Shown: positions 35,902-46,190, numbered from the stretch's first letter. The stretch: DNA of 64,000 nucleotides from Lachnospiraceae bacterium (GCA_009911035.1 QXWO01000020.1:25387-89386); one strand, 5' to 3'. Made by a program: numbers and translations. Notes: generated by a model from the sequence alone, not told the origin.

Positions 35902-38757
35902 TTGGATAAGTATGAATATAAAGTACGTGCGGATGAAATTAAGTCCCTGATTTCACAAGGGGAATATGCCGATGCCGTGAAGATAGCAGACAGCATTGAC
36001 TGGCGCAGGGTCAAAAGTGTCATGATGCTCTGTACCATCAGTGATCTATATAAAATCAACAGAAGATTTGAAGACAGTAGGGATATTCTTCTGCTTGCCT
36101 ATGACAGGCATGCAGGAGGGCGTCTTATTGTCTATTCTTTGTGCGAATTATCCATTAAATTGGGGGAATATGTGCAGGCTCTTGAATACTATAAAGAGTT
36201 TGTGCAGCTTGCTCCAAAAGACAGCGGAAGATACATTTTGCAGTACAAGCTTTATGAAGCCCAGGAAGTGAGCCTGGAAGAGAGAATAGAGGTGCTGGAG
36301 GAACTTAAAAAAAGGGACTACCGTGAAAGATGGGCCTATGAACTGGCATATCTTTATCACAGGGTGGGTCTTGCATCCAAATGCGTGGAGGAATGCGACG
36401 AGATGTTTCTCTGGTTTGGTGAGGGCCGCCATGTTTTAAAAGGACTGGAACTTAAGATGCTTCACCAGCCTTTAAGCCAGGAACAGCAGGTCAAGTATGA
36501 CCAGATGAAGCAGACAGGCGGCTTTATCACCTCTGATTATGCGGCTGACCAGCAGGCAATACAGGAACAGGCCCATGAGGAGACAGAAGAAGAGGAAGAT
36601 AATGAGTTCAGCCTGGAAGAAAACATACTGACCCATGATACCCGGGAAATGCCTGGAAAAGAAGATCTTGATATTCAGGTTAAAACGGTGGATGTGAGCC
36701 AGTATAATACCATTAACCTGCAAAAAGAACTGGCAGAAAGCATGAAGGAAATCCTGGAGGACGATATTCCCCCGGAAGAGCCTGTGCAGGAAGCAGAACA
36801 GCTTTTGCAGACACAGGTATATGAATCTGCCTCCATACGCAGCAGTATCCGTGCCGAGGAGAAGGAACAAAGCCCGGAAGTGAATCAGGATACCGACGAG
36901 ATGCAGCTTATCACGGAGGAAGATTTAAAAGAGTCCGGCGAAAAAAAACAGACAGATGCCCCTGTTTCCAGAAATAAGCCGGAGGAGGGGGAAACAGAGG
37001 AAGTTTTTTTTGGAAATACAGAGGAGGTAAACATTCAGGAGGTAGTTTCCGAACTTGCCCAGCAGAATGGTTCCCGGACACCTTTTACCCCTTTAGAGGA
37101 GGACGCCCCTTCGGCGGAAGAAAAAGATGAGAGCGTTCCGGAGGATCCTTTAAATATTTCGGATATTGCAAAGGCATCGGTAACATCGGGCATATTTAGC
37201 ATTCCTGAAACTTCCAATGTCTTAAACGGGCAGCAGATTCCGGAAGCAAGCCCTGATCCGGCCATGAGCAATACAGGAGTCATCAGGACTTTCAATAAAC
37301 CTTCAGGATACGATGGTATGCTTTCCCAGGAATATGACGGCCAGATATCTCTGGTGGTGCCTGAACAGGAGAAGCTTGAAAAGCAGATCACCGGACAGCT
37401 CAGTATTGAAGACATTATGGCTGAATGGGAAAAAATGAAGCAGGAGAACGAGCGAAGGCGGATGGAGGAAATCCGTAAGCGCGTACACCAGCAGACGGAT
37501 ACTTTATTTGCTGATTTTGATGAATCCACAAAATCAGGGCTTTTGGAAGAACTGGAAAAAGCAATGGTTACAGCGGCTATCAGGGAAGAAAAGCTGCGGG
37601 CGGCCCAGGAACGTCCCAAGGTCATTAAGATGACTGATATTGACAGGACAGAGCAGGAAAAAGAGCCTTTAGAGGAGACTGTGAAAGTATCAAAAACGGA
37701 AACACCGGACAAGGAGGCAATACCAGAGACCGATCCGGCCCCTGTGGAAAGCCTGCAAATTCCGGACACAGGGGTATCAGAAGAAGAACTTGGAGCTTTA
37801 AAGGAAGTTTTTAAGCCGAAAGGCACAAAGGTCAGAAAGAAGAAAGAACCTGTAAAGAAAGTAGTTAAGGAAGATAACCAAAAGCCTGATGTTAAGGAGG
37901 AGAAAGAGCTGCAGGTCAAGGAAGGATTTGTGGATGAAGAAGCAGTTGTTTTGGAATCTGCCGAAGAACAGAAGGTAAAAGAAGAAGGGGATAATAAGCA
38001 TACTGTAAGGGAAATGACAAACAGTGAAAGAGAGCAGTTTGCTCCTTTCATTCATCATAAGCGCACCAGAAACCAGATTGTGGAAGCAATTGATAATATC
38101 AGTATGGCATCTTATACTGGAAACGTGATCATTACAGGTGAAGAAGGGACAGGTACCACAGCCCTTGCAAAGCTTCTGGTAAAGGAAATCCAGCTTTCAG
38201 ACAGTAATTTTTCAGGAAAGGTAGCTAAGATTTCCGGTTCGGTCATGAACAAGAAGGATATTGGGGAAACCTTATCCAAGCTTTCCGGCGGCGCCCTTAT
38301 TGTGGAGGCCGCTTCCGCCATGAAAAAGCCGGCCGCAGACCAGCTTTTAAAGGAACTGGAGCAGGAGGGAAAAGGGCTTATTATTTTACTTGAGGACACC
38401 AAGCCTAAAATGAATGAGTTTCTGGTCAAAAATCCTGACATAAAAAGTGTATTTAATTTAAGGGTGGATGTAGAGGCCCTTGATGACCAGACACTGGTAA
38501 AATATGCCAGAAAATATGCCCTTGAACAGGAGTACACTATTGACGAGCTTGGTGTGCTGGCTTTACATACAAGGATAGCGGATATGCAGACCAGTGACCA
38601 TGAAGTTACGCTGGCGGAAATAGAAGAACTGGTGGATGAAGCGATTTATTATGCAGACCGGAAGACACCAAAGCATTTCTTTGATGTTCTGCTGGGGAAA
38701 AGATATGATGATGAGGATATGATCGTCCTTCGTGAAAACGATTTTATGCATTATTAA
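35902..38757 (+). CDS. TPR-like protein with long acidic linker and degenerate AAA domain
   Basis: A 951-residue protein starting at TTG behind GAGGTGG. Residues about 1-190 are helical repeats of TPR type. About 190-700 is a low-complexity Glu-rich region with many Pro/Ser stretches and short helices. Residues about 710-951 resemble an AAA+ module with lid ([11 protein letters not shown]) as in CbbX/SpoVK-like proteins, but the P-loop reads GEEGTGTT at 746-753 with Thr instead of Lys, and the Walker B position reads ALIVEAA with Glu802-Ala803 instead of Asp-Glu. ATP hydrolysis is therefore unlikely. It sits alone between rsmA and glgB. A scaffold or regulatory role is inferred; no function is known to me. 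Confidence 0.75.
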   Translation: MDKYEYKVRADEIKSLISQGEYADAVKIADSIDWRRVKSVMMLCTISDLYKINRRFEDSRDILLLAYDRHAGGRLIVYSLCELSIKLGEYVQALEYYKEFVQLAPKDSGRYILQYKLYEAQEVSLEERIEVLEELKKRDYRERWAYELAYLYHRVGLASKCVEECDEMFLWFGEGRHVLKGLELKMLHQPLSQEQQVKYDQMKQTGGFITSDYAADQQAIQEQAHEETEEEEDNEFSLEENILTHDTREMPGKEDLDIQVKTVDVSQYNTINLQKELAESMKEILEDDIPPEEPVQEAEQLLQTQVYESASIRSSIRAEEKEQSPEVNQDTDEMQLITEEDLKESGEKKQTDAPVSRNKPEEGETEEVFFGNTEEVNIQEVVSELAQQNGSRTPFTPLEEDAPSAEEKDESVPEDPLNISDIAKASVTSGIFSIPETSNVLNGQQIPEASPDPAMSNTGVIRTFNKPSGYDGMLSQEYDGQISLVVPEQEKLEKQITGQLSIEDIMAEWEKMKQENERRRMEEIRKRVHQQTDTLFADFDESTKSGLLEELEKAMVTAAIREEKLRAAQERPKVIKMTDIDRTEQEKEPLEETVKVSKTETPDKEAIPETDPAPVESLQIPDTGVSEEELGALKEVFKPKGTKVRKKKEPVKKVVKEDNQKPDVKEEKELQVKEGFVDEEAVVLESAEEQKVKEEGDNKHTVREMTNSEREQFAPFIHHKRTRNQIVEAIDNISMASYTGNVIITGEEGTGTTALAKLLVKEIQLSDSNFSGKVAKISGSVMNKKDIGETLSKLSGGALIVEAASAMKKPAADQLLKELEQEGKGLIILLEDTKPKMNEFLVKNPDIKSVFNLRVDVEALDDQTLVKYARKYALEQEYTIDELGVLALHTRIADMQTSDHEVTLAEIEELVDEAIYYADRKTPKHFFDVLLGKRYDDEDMIVLRENDFMHY

Positions 38758-38778
38758 TAAAACTGGGGGTTTAAGGAT

Positions 38779-40701
38779 ATGGAAGGAACAACAGGGAAAA
38801 AGACTGAAGCAGAAGTTTTTATTTCAGAGGCGGATCAGTACTTATTTGCGCAGGGTACCCATTACGATATTTATAAGAAGCTGGGTGCACACCCTTCTGT
38901 GCAGGATGGAGAGGAAGGGATGTTTTTCGGCGTATGGGCGCCCAATGCTGCAAGCGTACATGTGATTGGTACCTTTAACGGATGGAGCGAAAGCGCCAAT
39001 CCTATGGAACGTCTGGGACCCGGAGGAATCTATGCAGTGTTTATTCCAGGGGTAGGTGTTCACGAACTGTATAAGTTCATGATCACCACTCCTTATGGGG
39101 AACGCTTATATAAGGCTGACCCTTTTGCAAACAGTGCGGAACTGCGCCCGGGAACTGCATCCCGGACAGTGGATATTTCTGGATTTAAGTGGTCCGATGA
39201 TGTGTGGATGAAGGAGAGGGAAAGCAAAGATTACAATCATGAACCGGTTGCCATTTATGAATGTCATATAGGTTCCTGGATGCGTCATCCAAGACCTGAA
39301 GAAAAAGGTTATTATAATTACAGGGAATTTGCAGACAGGATCGTGGAATATCTGAAAGATATGAAGTATACCCATGTGGAATTGATGGGGATTGCAGAGC
39401 ATCCATTTGACGGTTCCTGGGGATATCAGGTAACGGGATACTATGCGCCCACTTCCCGCTATGGGGAGCCGGAAGACTTTATGTATCTTATCAATAAGCT
39501 GCATAAGAACAAAATAGGCGTCATTCTGGACTGGGTTCCCGCTCATTTTGCCACAGATGCCCATGGACTCGGACGGTTTGACGGCCAGTGTATTTTTGAA
39601 GATCCTGACCCGCGTAAGGGAGAGCATCCTGACTGGGGAACCAAGATTTTTAATTATGGCAAGACCGAGGTGAAAAACTTCCTGATAGCTAATGTACTGT
39701 TCTGGATCAAGGAGTTTCACATTGACGGCATACGGGTAGACGCGGTAGCATCCATGCTTTATCTGGATTACGGTAAAAAAGACGGCCAGTGGGTTGCCAA
39801 TAAATATGGAGGCAACAAGAATCTGGAAGCCATTGAATTTTTCAAACATCTAAATTCTGTGGTGCGGGGCACTTATCCTGGTTTTCTTACCATTGCAGAG
39901 GAATCCACGGCATGGCCTAAGGTAACGGGAGAGGTGGAGGATGACGGCCTTGGATTCTCCTTTAAATGGAATATGGGCTGGATGCATGATTTTTGCGAAT
40001 ATATGAAGCTGGACCCTTATTTCAGGAAAGACAATCATTATGCAATGACTTTTGCCATGTCCTATAATGACAGTGAGAACTATATTCTGCCATTATCCCA
40101 CGACGAGGTAGTGCATTTAAAGTGTTCCATGGTGAACAAAATGCCGGGGTATACCGTGGATAAATACGCAAATCTGCGCTGCGGCTATACATATATGTTT
40201 GGCCATGCCGGGAAGAAGCTTCTCTTTATGGGGCAGGATTTCGGACAGGAAAGGGAATGGAGCGAGGAAAGAGAGTTAGACTGGTTTCTGCTGGGAGAGG
40301 ATTTAAACAAAGGGCTTCTGGAATATGTGAAGGAACTGCTTTCTATATACAGGAAATATCCATGTATGTATGAATTTGACAACTGCTGGGACGGGTTTGA
40401 ATGGCTCAACTGTGATGATAAGGACAGAAGTACCTACAGTTTTTACAGAAAAGCCTCCAATGGCAGGAACAACCTTCTGTTTGTGATCAATATGACCCCC
40501 ATTGCCTGGGAAGATTATAAGCTGGGGGTACCTAAGAAAAAGAAATATAAACTGCTGTTATGCAGCGGAGAAGAACGGTTTGGAGGAAACGGCTGCACGA
40601 TTCCAAAGGAAGTGGCTGCTGTAAAGGATTACTGCGATTACAAGGATTACAGTATTACTTTCGACCTGCCTGCTTATGCGGCGGCAATATTTGTTTTTTA
40701 A
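38779..40701 (+). CDS. glgB: 1,4-alpha-glucan branching enzyme
   Basis: A 640-residue GH13 enzyme that makes alpha-1,6 branches in glycogen. A CBM48 domain (FGVWAPNAASVHVIGTFNGW) precedes the catalytic barrel. Catalytic residues are visible: nucleophile Asp321 in DGIRVDAVAS, acid/base Glu374 in IAEESTAWP and Asp442 in LSHDEVVH; DWVPAHFATDAHGL is the first conserved region. Length fits the short (N2-lacking) branching enzymes of Firmicutes. No other glycogen genes are beside it. Confidence 0.96.
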   Translation: MEGTTGKKTEAEVFISEADQYLFAQGTHYDIYKKLGAHPSVQDGEEGMFFGVWAPNAASVHVIGTFNGWSESANPMERLGPGGIYAVFIPGVGVHELYKFMITTPYGERLYKADPFANSAELRPGTASRTVDISGFKWSDDVWMKERESKDYNHEPVAIYECHIGSWMRHPRPEEKGYYNYREFADRIVEYLKDMKYTHVELMGIAEHPFDGSWGYQVTGYYAPTSRYGEPEDFMYLINKLHKNKIGVILDWVPAHFATDAHGLGRFDGQCIFEDPDPRKGEHPDWGTKIFNYGKTEVKNFLIANVLFWIKEFHIDGIRVDAVASMLYLDYGKKDGQWVANKYGGNKNLEAIEFFKHLNSVVRGTYPGFLTIAEESTAWPKVTGEVEDDGLGFSFKWNMGWMHDFCEYMKLDPYFRKDNHYAMTFAMSYNDSENYILPLSHDEVVHLKCSMVNKMPGYTVDKYANLRCGYTYMFGHAGKKLLFMGQDFGQEREWSEERELDWFLLGEDLNKGLLEYVKELLSIYRKYPCMYEFDNCWDGFEWLNCDDKDRSTYSFYRKASNGRNNLLFVINMTPIAWEDYKLGVPKKKKYKLLLCSGEERFGGNGCTIPKEVAAVKDYCDYKDYSITFDLPAYAAAIFVF

Positions 40702-40735
40702 TAGATGTTAAGAAAAAGGAAGTATGTGCCGAAAT

Positions 40736-40767
40736 AAAGGGTGAATGCGTGATGCATTTGCCCTTTT
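40736..40767 (+). terminator. Terminator of glgB
   Basis: AAAGGG (40736-40741) and inner AATGC (40744-40748) pair with GCATT (40754-40758) and CCCTTT (40761-40766), followed by TT. Confidence 0.8.
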
Positions 40768-40818
40768 TACCAATGAGAAAGTAACGGGCATATATTTTAT
40801 AATACAGGATGTGTTTAC

Positions 40819-43800
40819 ATGAATATTTTAATTGATGGGGCGGAAAACGCCCGGACATATACAAATGTAGACAGAGAAACAACTTCATACCGTACCCAAA
40901 GGGATTCTGAAAAAATTGAATCCGGTGGGTTTGCATTAGACATTTCTGGCACAGTTATGGATAACAGCGCATACGCAGGTCACGGACGGACCGCAGAAGA
41001 GGTTATGGCAGAAGCAGGGCAGCAGGATATAACTGCCCGGCGTAATTATATGGCAGTTATGTCTAATTCTATGTCAGACGAAGATTTTGCAAAGATGCAG
41101 GAAGAGGGATTTCATCCCGGAAGTACGGATATTGAGACAGTTGTCACTATTGTCGATGAAATCAAGGCAGCCCTTGCAAAAGGGGGAGTCCAGGTAGAAG
41201 GGTATACGGATACCATCAGTGATGATGCTCTCAAAGATATTACGGGAAGCGAGGCCTTTGCAAAGGAATTAAAAAGACAGTTTGCAGAAAAGGACGTTCC
41301 CCTTACTAAGGAAAATGTGGAGGCTGTCACGGAAGCTTTCCAGATACTTAACCAGGCAGGCATTCCTTCCGACGGAAGTATCAAATATATGGTTGAGAAT
41401 AATCTTGAGCCTACTCCTGAAAATTTATATACAGCGAAGTACTCGGCGGCCAGCGGCAGCACCCGACAGGGAAAAGGCTATTATGCAGCAGGCACCGTAG
41501 CAGGCTACTATGCCAGAAAGCCGGAAGAAATTGATTTCACAAAGCTTCGCCCCCAGATGGAGAAGGTCATCACTATGGCAGGGTATGAGGTAAATGAGCA
41601 GACTCTTAAGGATGCGGAATGGCTGGTAGAGAAGGGGATTCCGTTAAATACAGATACCTTTTCTAAATTAAGCGGGATAAAGACGCATCAGTTCCCCGTA
41701 TCCTACAAAGATTTTATGGATTCGGCCGCCTGTGCGGCAGCAGACGGCATAGACCCGGCCAAAGCCGATTTAGGCAGAAAAGAGACTTACGCCCGGCAGG
41801 CAGCAGTGCTGTATGAGAAAACCGTAACAGTAGATATCTGGGTAGTGGATGTGATCACGGCAAAGAATTTACCTCTTACGCTGCGGAATATTTTTGCCTT
41901 ACAGAATGAAATACCGGGCCGTGATATTCCTGTGAATATCCGCGGGCGCAGGCTTCTTGAAGAAATCAGGCTGTCCATGACTGTGGAAGCAAATATCAAG
42001 CTGCTTCGGAGCGGCTTCCAGATAGAAACAGCCCCTTTAGAGGAACTGGTTGGAAAGCTGAAAAAGGCGGAAGAAAGCTATGCCACAGCTATTACAGGAC
42101 AGGTGGATACAGAGCAGGCTAAAGAAAAGGCTTCCCTATATAGAGAAACTCTTGATGTACTGCGGGGGATAAAATCTTCTCCGGCAGACATCGTAGTCCG
42201 TGTTTCCCGAACGGATACCCTGCGGGAGGTCCGGGATTATGGCGCTAGTCAGAAGCTTGTTTATGACAAGGCCGGACAAAGTTATGAGACGATGATGACA
42301 GAACCCCGGAAGGATATGGGGGATTCGATACAAAAAGCATTCAGGAATGTGGACGATATTCTTGAAAGTATACAGATGGAACGGTCAGATGCCAACAGAC
42401 GTGCAGTGAGAATACTAGGATACAACAGTGTTGAAATTACTGTGGAAAATATAGAGCAGGTAAAAGAAAAAGACGATTTGCTTGGCAGTGTCATAGAAGA
42501 AATGAAACCGGGACGGGTTTTGAATATGATCCGGGAGGGTGTAAATCCTCTTGCTATGTCTTTAGAGGAGTTACACACTTATTTAAGTTCCCAGACCGAT
42601 CCAGCAGGGGAAATGGAATCTTACAGCCGGTTTTTATATAAGCTGGAAAAGAAGAAAGATATTTCCGAAGAAGAAAGAAGCGCGTACATCGGCATTTACA
42701 GGCTGGTACACCAGATAGAAAAAGCGGATGATGCAGCAGTAGGCGCTTTATGGCAGATGGGAGCGGAATTTACCCTTGGAAACCTTTTAAGTGCGTTGCG
42801 AAGCGCCAGACGGGGAAAGATGGATTATTCCGTGGATGACGAATTTGGCGGCATAAATAAAAAAGAAACCGGAAGGGAAAGCATCAGCAGCCAGATTGAA
42901 AAGGGTTATCAGCCGGATACAGATCTAGGCAGGAAAGTATTGGAGCAGATCTTGGACGAAGCGGGAGACGAACAGGCCGGCCGGGAATTTGACCATATGG
43001 TTTACGAGCAGATCCGGACGGCGGCGAAATCTGAGGAGGAAGTATTCCGGTATCTGTCCGATTATGAACAGCCGGTGACTGCTGATAATCTTATGGCAGC
43101 AGGATATCTTCTTAAGAGCCCTAAGGATATCTGGGGGCAATTGAAAAAATTAAGCAGGCGGGATGAGGAAAAAGGGTCCGGCGCAGAACAAAAGGGCGAT
43201 TCTGACTTGGTAGAGCAGGCCGGGAAGGAAGTGCTGGAAGCCTTGGATGGAAAAGAAAACGCAGGGAATGCCTATGGAAGGATGCAGGAGAGCTTACAGA
43301 AAATAATTGAAAAAATGGCTTATTCCGATACACGTACATCGCTGGATATAAGAGCCATGAGTGTTCTCTATAAGCAGATATCCTTTATGGGAAACATGGC
43401 GAGAGAAGAAAATTATGAAATTCCGGCGGATATAGATGGCTCCCTTACATCCATTAATCTTAAGATTATACATAACGGACAAAAAGAAAGTAAAGTTGCA
43501 ATTACATTTGAATCAGAAATCTTTGGAAAAACTGCGGCAGAGTTTAAAATAACTGCACAGGGGCTTACCGGATTTTGCATCTGTAATTCAGAAAAAGGAG
43601 CCGGCTTATTAAAAGAAAACCAGGGTCTTTTAAAAGAGAAGTTTAAGAAAGAACAGATTGCAGGAAAAGAAATTTATTTTGCAGTAGGGGAAAGCCTTGA
43701 TCTGGCAGAATTCTCATTAAAAGAGACAGACCGCAGACAGGCCGGGGACGATTCAAAAACCCTTTACCGGGCGGCAAAGGCATTTATCGGATATGTACAG

Positions 43801-43848
43801 GAAACAGGCAGACAGAAAGGAAATATAAATTATGAGAATCAGTTATAA
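40819..43848 (+). CDS. DUF6240 protein, flagellin-linked, unknown function
   Basis: A 1009-residue, largely helical soluble protein without signal peptide or membrane segment. It matches what I know of the DUF6240 family of Lachnospiraceae. The central part carries repeated segments of about 50 residues that share a pattern of a short helix, PLT-x2-N, and a second helix (for example DVPLTKENVEAVTEAF, NLPLTLRNIFALQNE, EQPVTADNLMAAGYL). The final 130 residues look like a beta-rich domain that recalls the C-terminal domain of flagellar hook-length proteins. Its end overlaps the flagellin start by 17 bases, so a role in flagellar assembly or export is inferred. Confidence 0.75.
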   Translation: MNILIDGAENARTYTNVDRETTSYRTQRDSEKIESGGFALDISGTVMDNSAYAGHGRTAEEVMAEAGQQDITARRNYMAVMSNSMSDEDFAKMQEEGFHPGSTDIETVVTIVDEIKAALAKGGVQVEGYTDTISDDALKDITGSEAFAKELKRQFAEKDVPLTKENVEAVTEAFQILNQAGIPSDGSIKYMVENNLEPTPENLYTAKYSAASGSTRQGKGYYAAGTVAGYYARKPEEIDFTKLRPQMEKVITMAGYEVNEQTLKDAEWLVEKGIPLNTDTFSKLSGIKTHQFPVSYKDFMDSAACAAADGIDPAKADLGRKETYARQAAVLYEKTVTVDIWVVDVITAKNLPLTLRNIFALQNEIPGRDIPVNIRGRRLLEEIRLSMTVEANIKLLRSGFQIETAPLEELVGKLKKAEESYATAITGQVDTEQAKEKASLYRETLDVLRGIKSSPADIVVRVSRTDTLREVRDYGASQKLVYDKAGQSYETMMTEPRKDMGDSIQKAFRNVDDILESIQMERSDANRRAVRILGYNSVEITVENIEQVKEKDDLLGSVIEEMKPGRVLNMIREGVNPLAMSLEELHTYLSSQTDPAGEMESYSRFLYKLEKKKDISEEERSAYIGIYRLVHQIEKADDAAVGALWQMGAEFTLGNLLSALRSARRGKMDYSVDDEFGGINKKETGRESISSQIEKGYQPDTDLGRKVLEQILDEAGDEQAGREFDHMVYEQIRTAAKSEEEVFRYLSDYEQPVTADNLMAAGYLLKSPKDIWGQLKKLSRRDEEKGSGAEQKGDSDLVEQAGKEVLEALDGKENAGNAYGRMQESLQKIIEKMAYSDTRTSLDIRAMSVLYKQISFMGNMAREENYEIPADIDGSLTSINLKIIHNGQKESKVAITFESEIFGKTAAEFKITAQGLTGFCICNSEKGAGLLKENQGLLKEKFKKEQIAGKEIYFAVGESLDLAEFSLKETDRRQAGDDSKTLYRAAKAFIGYVQETGRQKGNINYENQL

Positions 43849-44983
43849 TGTATCGGCAGTACTTGCAAACAATTCATTGACTAAAAATGACAATAAACTG
43901 CAGCAGTCTTTAGGAAGACTGTCCTCCGGCTTAAGGATTGTGAATGCAAAAGATGACCCTGCCGGTCTGGCTATATCAAAGCGTATGAACGCTCAGATCG
44001 AGGGAATCGACCAGGCAACAAGAAATTCAGGGGACGGCGTTTCCATTATTGAGATTGCTGACGGAACCTTAGGTGAAATCCACGATATGCTGCAAAGAGT
44101 CAACCAGCTTGCAGTAAAAGCCAGCACAGGAACCTTGACCGACAGTGACAGGGAGACAGTGGACGAGGAAGTGCAGGCTCTTTTGGCAGAAATTGAAAGG
44201 ATCTCCAGTGAAACAGAATTTAACGGACAGAAAATACTGGACGGCTCCTTTGACCTTAGGGGCTATACAGATGATCCGGACGTTAAAGTTACCTATTACA
44301 GTGATGCAGTAAGAAGCGGCATTTACAATATTGATGCGTTGGAAATAGATTTTAATGATGACGGAAGTATAAAAGAAGTAACGGCATTTACACCGGGAGA
44401 TGGATTTGAAGAAGCCGGATTTACACCGGGAACGGCATTTGCGCCTAATGATCTTATGGATAAAGTTACAGTAGACGGAAATGTTGTAACCGTTAAGGGC
44501 GAGAAAGGTTTTGAACTAAAGATTCGCGTAGAAAAAGAAAACGCAGCGAGTATTCAGCTTGCAAATGTAGAATTAAAGCTTGAAGGATTCGGCTCCATGG
44601 ATATGCAGATAGGCGCTAATGAAGGACAGCAGCTTGGAATCAGGATTCCTAAGATTTCCCTTGAAAATATGGGATTATCGAAAGTGGATATGTCCACACA
44701 GGAGGGGGCTAGGGAAGCTCTTGGCAGGATGAACGACGCAATCAAGTATATATCCGCTGCACGAAGCGGGCTGGGAGCATACCAGAACCGTCTTGAACAT
44801 ACTATTAGCACGTTAGATGTTTCCAAAGAAAATATGACAGCAGCTTATTCCCGTATTATGGATACAGATATGGCTGAGGAGATGACGGAATATACAACTT
44901 TGCAGGTAATGTCCCAGGCAAGCACCTCCATGCTGGCGCAGGCAAATGAAAGACCTGCCCAGGTATTGCAGCTACTTCAATAA
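43832..44983 (+). CDS. Flagellin
   Basis: A 383-residue flagellin. The N-terminal D0/D1 helices (SYNVSAVLANNSLTKND, SSGLRIVNAKDDPAGLAIS) and the C-terminal D0/D1 (ALGRMNDAIKYISAARSGLG, ending in QVLQLLQ) are intact; a moderate variable domain of about 130 residues lies between. The C-terminal end ERPAQVLQLLQ is the FliS/FliC export-chaperone type end. Starts within the last codons of the DUF6240 gene, behind AAAGGAAA. FliS follows 36 bases later. Confidence 0.95.
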   Translation: MRISYNVSAVLANNSLTKNDNKLQQSLGRLSSGLRIVNAKDDPAGLAISKRMNAQIEGIDQATRNSGDGVSIIEIADGTLGEIHDMLQRVNQLAVKASTGTLTDSDRETVDEEVQALLAEIERISSETEFNGQKILDGSFDLRGYTDDPDVKVTYYSDAVRSGIYNIDALEIDFNDDGSIKEVTAFTPGDGFEEAGFTPGTAFAPNDLMDKVTVDGNVVTVKGEKGFELKIRVEKENAASIQLANVELKLEGFGSMDMQIGANEGQQLGIRIPKISLENMGLSKVDMSTQEGAREALGRMNDAIKYISAARSGLGAYQNRLEHTISTLDVSKENMTAAYSRIMDTDMAEEMTEYTTLQVMSQASTSMLAQANERPAQVLQLLQ

Positions 44984-45019
44984 AGGTTAGACATATTTGT
45001 CTGGAAAGGCTGTAAAAAT

Positions 45020-45496
45020 ATGACGAAGGAATTAAAACAGGAATATACGCTTAAAATTACACAGGCAAATAAAAGCGAGCTGATAGTGATTCTTTATGAA
45101 ATGCTCCTGCTGTATCTTGAAGAGGCAGAGCAGGGCCATGAGAAAGAAGACAAAGCCGGGTTTCGGGATGGTATAAGAAAAGCAAGAGGATGCCTTAAGG
45201 AACTGATGGCATCCCTGCATTTTGAATATGAACCGGCCAGGAATCTGTTACAGCTTTACCTTTATGCTAACAGAGAGCTGGTAAGGGCAGAGAGCCGCAA
45301 CAGTACAGAAAATCTCTTACATGTAAAGTCTGTCATAACGAAACTCCATGACGCATACGCAGAAGTAAGCAGGCATGATACATCCGGCCCGATAATGGGC
45401 AATACACAAATGGTATATGCCGGACTTACTTATGGTAAAAATACATTGACGGAAAGCTTATCCGATCAGGGAAGCAGCAGGGGTTTCCGTGTTTAA
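45020..45496 (+). CDS. fliS: Flagellin chaperone FliS
   Basis: A 158-residue FliS-like four-helix protein: TLKITQANKSELIVILYEMLLLYLEEA at the N-terminus and the KARGCLKELMASLHFEY and LYLYANRELVRA helices. It binds the C-terminus of flagellin and prevents early polymerisation. It is longer at its C-terminus than B. subtilis FliS, with a flexible tail of about 30 residues. The last 39 bases overlap the 3' end of the convergent YaaL-like gene. GGAAAGG upstream of start. Confidence 0.85.
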   Translation: MTKELKQEYTLKITQANKSELIVILYEMLLLYLEEAEQGHEKEDKAGFRDGIRKARGCLKELMASLHFEYEPARNLLQLYLYANRELVRAESRNSTENLLHVKSVITKLHDAYAEVSRHDTSGPIMGNTQMVYAGLTYGKNTLTESLSDQGSSRGFRV

Positions 45497-45760
45497 TGGC
45501 GCAGGATGAGTATCTTCTTCAGGCAGCGGGATTAAAGCCGCTGCCTGCTCCATTAGGAACTTATAGCGCTTTAAGACGGAATTGACCTCATAAATATAAC
45601 AGTCGATCAAATCAGGCTCTGTCACATTGTCAAAACCTGCATAGGCAATTTCTAATGCCTTTTTTGTCTTTTCCAAATCTGACAACAGAGCGTTGCGCTC
45701 TATTTCTTTTTCAGAAAGCGTGCGGTTGGCGCGGGAACTCTGGCTAAAATACATCTTCAT
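45458..45760 (-). CDS. DUF2508 (YaaL-like) protein
   Basis: A 100-residue soluble helical protein of the DUF2508 family (YaaL in B. subtilis): LLSDLEKTKKALEIAYAGFDNVTEPDLIDCYIYEVNSV. The ATG for MKMYFSQ is preferred because GAGGGAT lies just before it; the longer frame starts inside that site. In B. subtilis yaaL sits between recR and bofA on the same strand; here it is divergent from bofA and convergent with fliS. Function is unknown. Confidence 0.8.
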   Translation of the reverse strand: MKMYFSQSSRANRTLSEKEIERNALLSDLEKTKKALEIAYAGFDNVTEPDLIDCYIYEVNSVLKRYKFLMEQAAALIPLPEEDTHPAPLNTETPAASLIG

Positions 45761-45866
45761 AACATCCCTCATTTCATTTCAAAATATTCCCCTTACATAT
45801 TATTCCGGGATTATCCAATAATTACCTGTATGTTAAGAGTATAAACAAAAAAATTTCCCTTTATTC

Positions 45867-45897
45867 CGGCATATGCCGAAAAATTAGGACATATATT
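45867..45897 (+). promoter_or_regulatory. Candidate sigma-E-type promoter of bofA
   Basis: GCATATG (45869-45875), 14-bp spacer, CATATATT (45890-45897) closely match the sporulation sigma-E pattern. The -35 region lies in a perfect 12-bp palindrome CGGCATATGCCG (45867-45878). The predicted RNA start leaves a very short leader that still contains AAAAGGGGG. Confidence 0.55.
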
Positions 45898-45917
45898 GAA
45901 CCAAAAGGGGGATGTCT

Positions 45918-46190
45918 ATGGAAAACTATACAGGCGCTTTTTTAATAATCGGAATATTGGTATTTGTACTGCTTATCGGCGCAGTAAAAAATAAAGCGGA
46001 ATGGATGATCAATTTTGTACTGCGGGGAGTGATAGGCATGATGGCAATTTATTTTCTTAATCTTTTTCTTGCAAATGTTCTGCCGGGCATGAAGCTTGGC
46101 TATAATCCCATAACATTTCTGGCAAGCGGAGCGCTGGGACTTCCGGGGGTTGCAATGCTTTATGGGATCAATTTTTATATGCTTCTATAA
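45918..46190 (+). CDS. bofA: Pro-sigma-K processing inhibitor BofA family protein
   Basis: A 90-residue membrane protein with two or three hydrophobic segments. The C-terminal NPITFLASGALGLPGVAMLY is the BofA signature; in B. subtilis BofA holds the SpoIVFB protease inactive until the forespore signals. ATG at 45918 is preferred: GGGGG ends six bases upstream, while the ATG at 45912 abuts it. Presence suggests a sporulating lineage, though a lone bofA does not prove sporulation. Confidence 0.88.
   Translation: MENYTGAFLIIGILVFVLLIGAVKNKAEWMINFVLRGVIGMMAIYFLNLFLANVLPGMKLGYNPITFLASGALGLPGVAMLYGINFYMLL

Noticed and set aside
37035-38051. 338-codon open frame on the minus strand inside the 951-residue gene
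   Set aside because: It is Ser/Phe-rich low complexity mirrored from the Glu/Lys-rich sense frame, has no ribosome site or family resemblance.
39106-39849. 247-codon minus-strand frame within glgB
   Set aside because: Entirely antisense to a well-conserved enzyme; no ribosome site and no recognisable domain.
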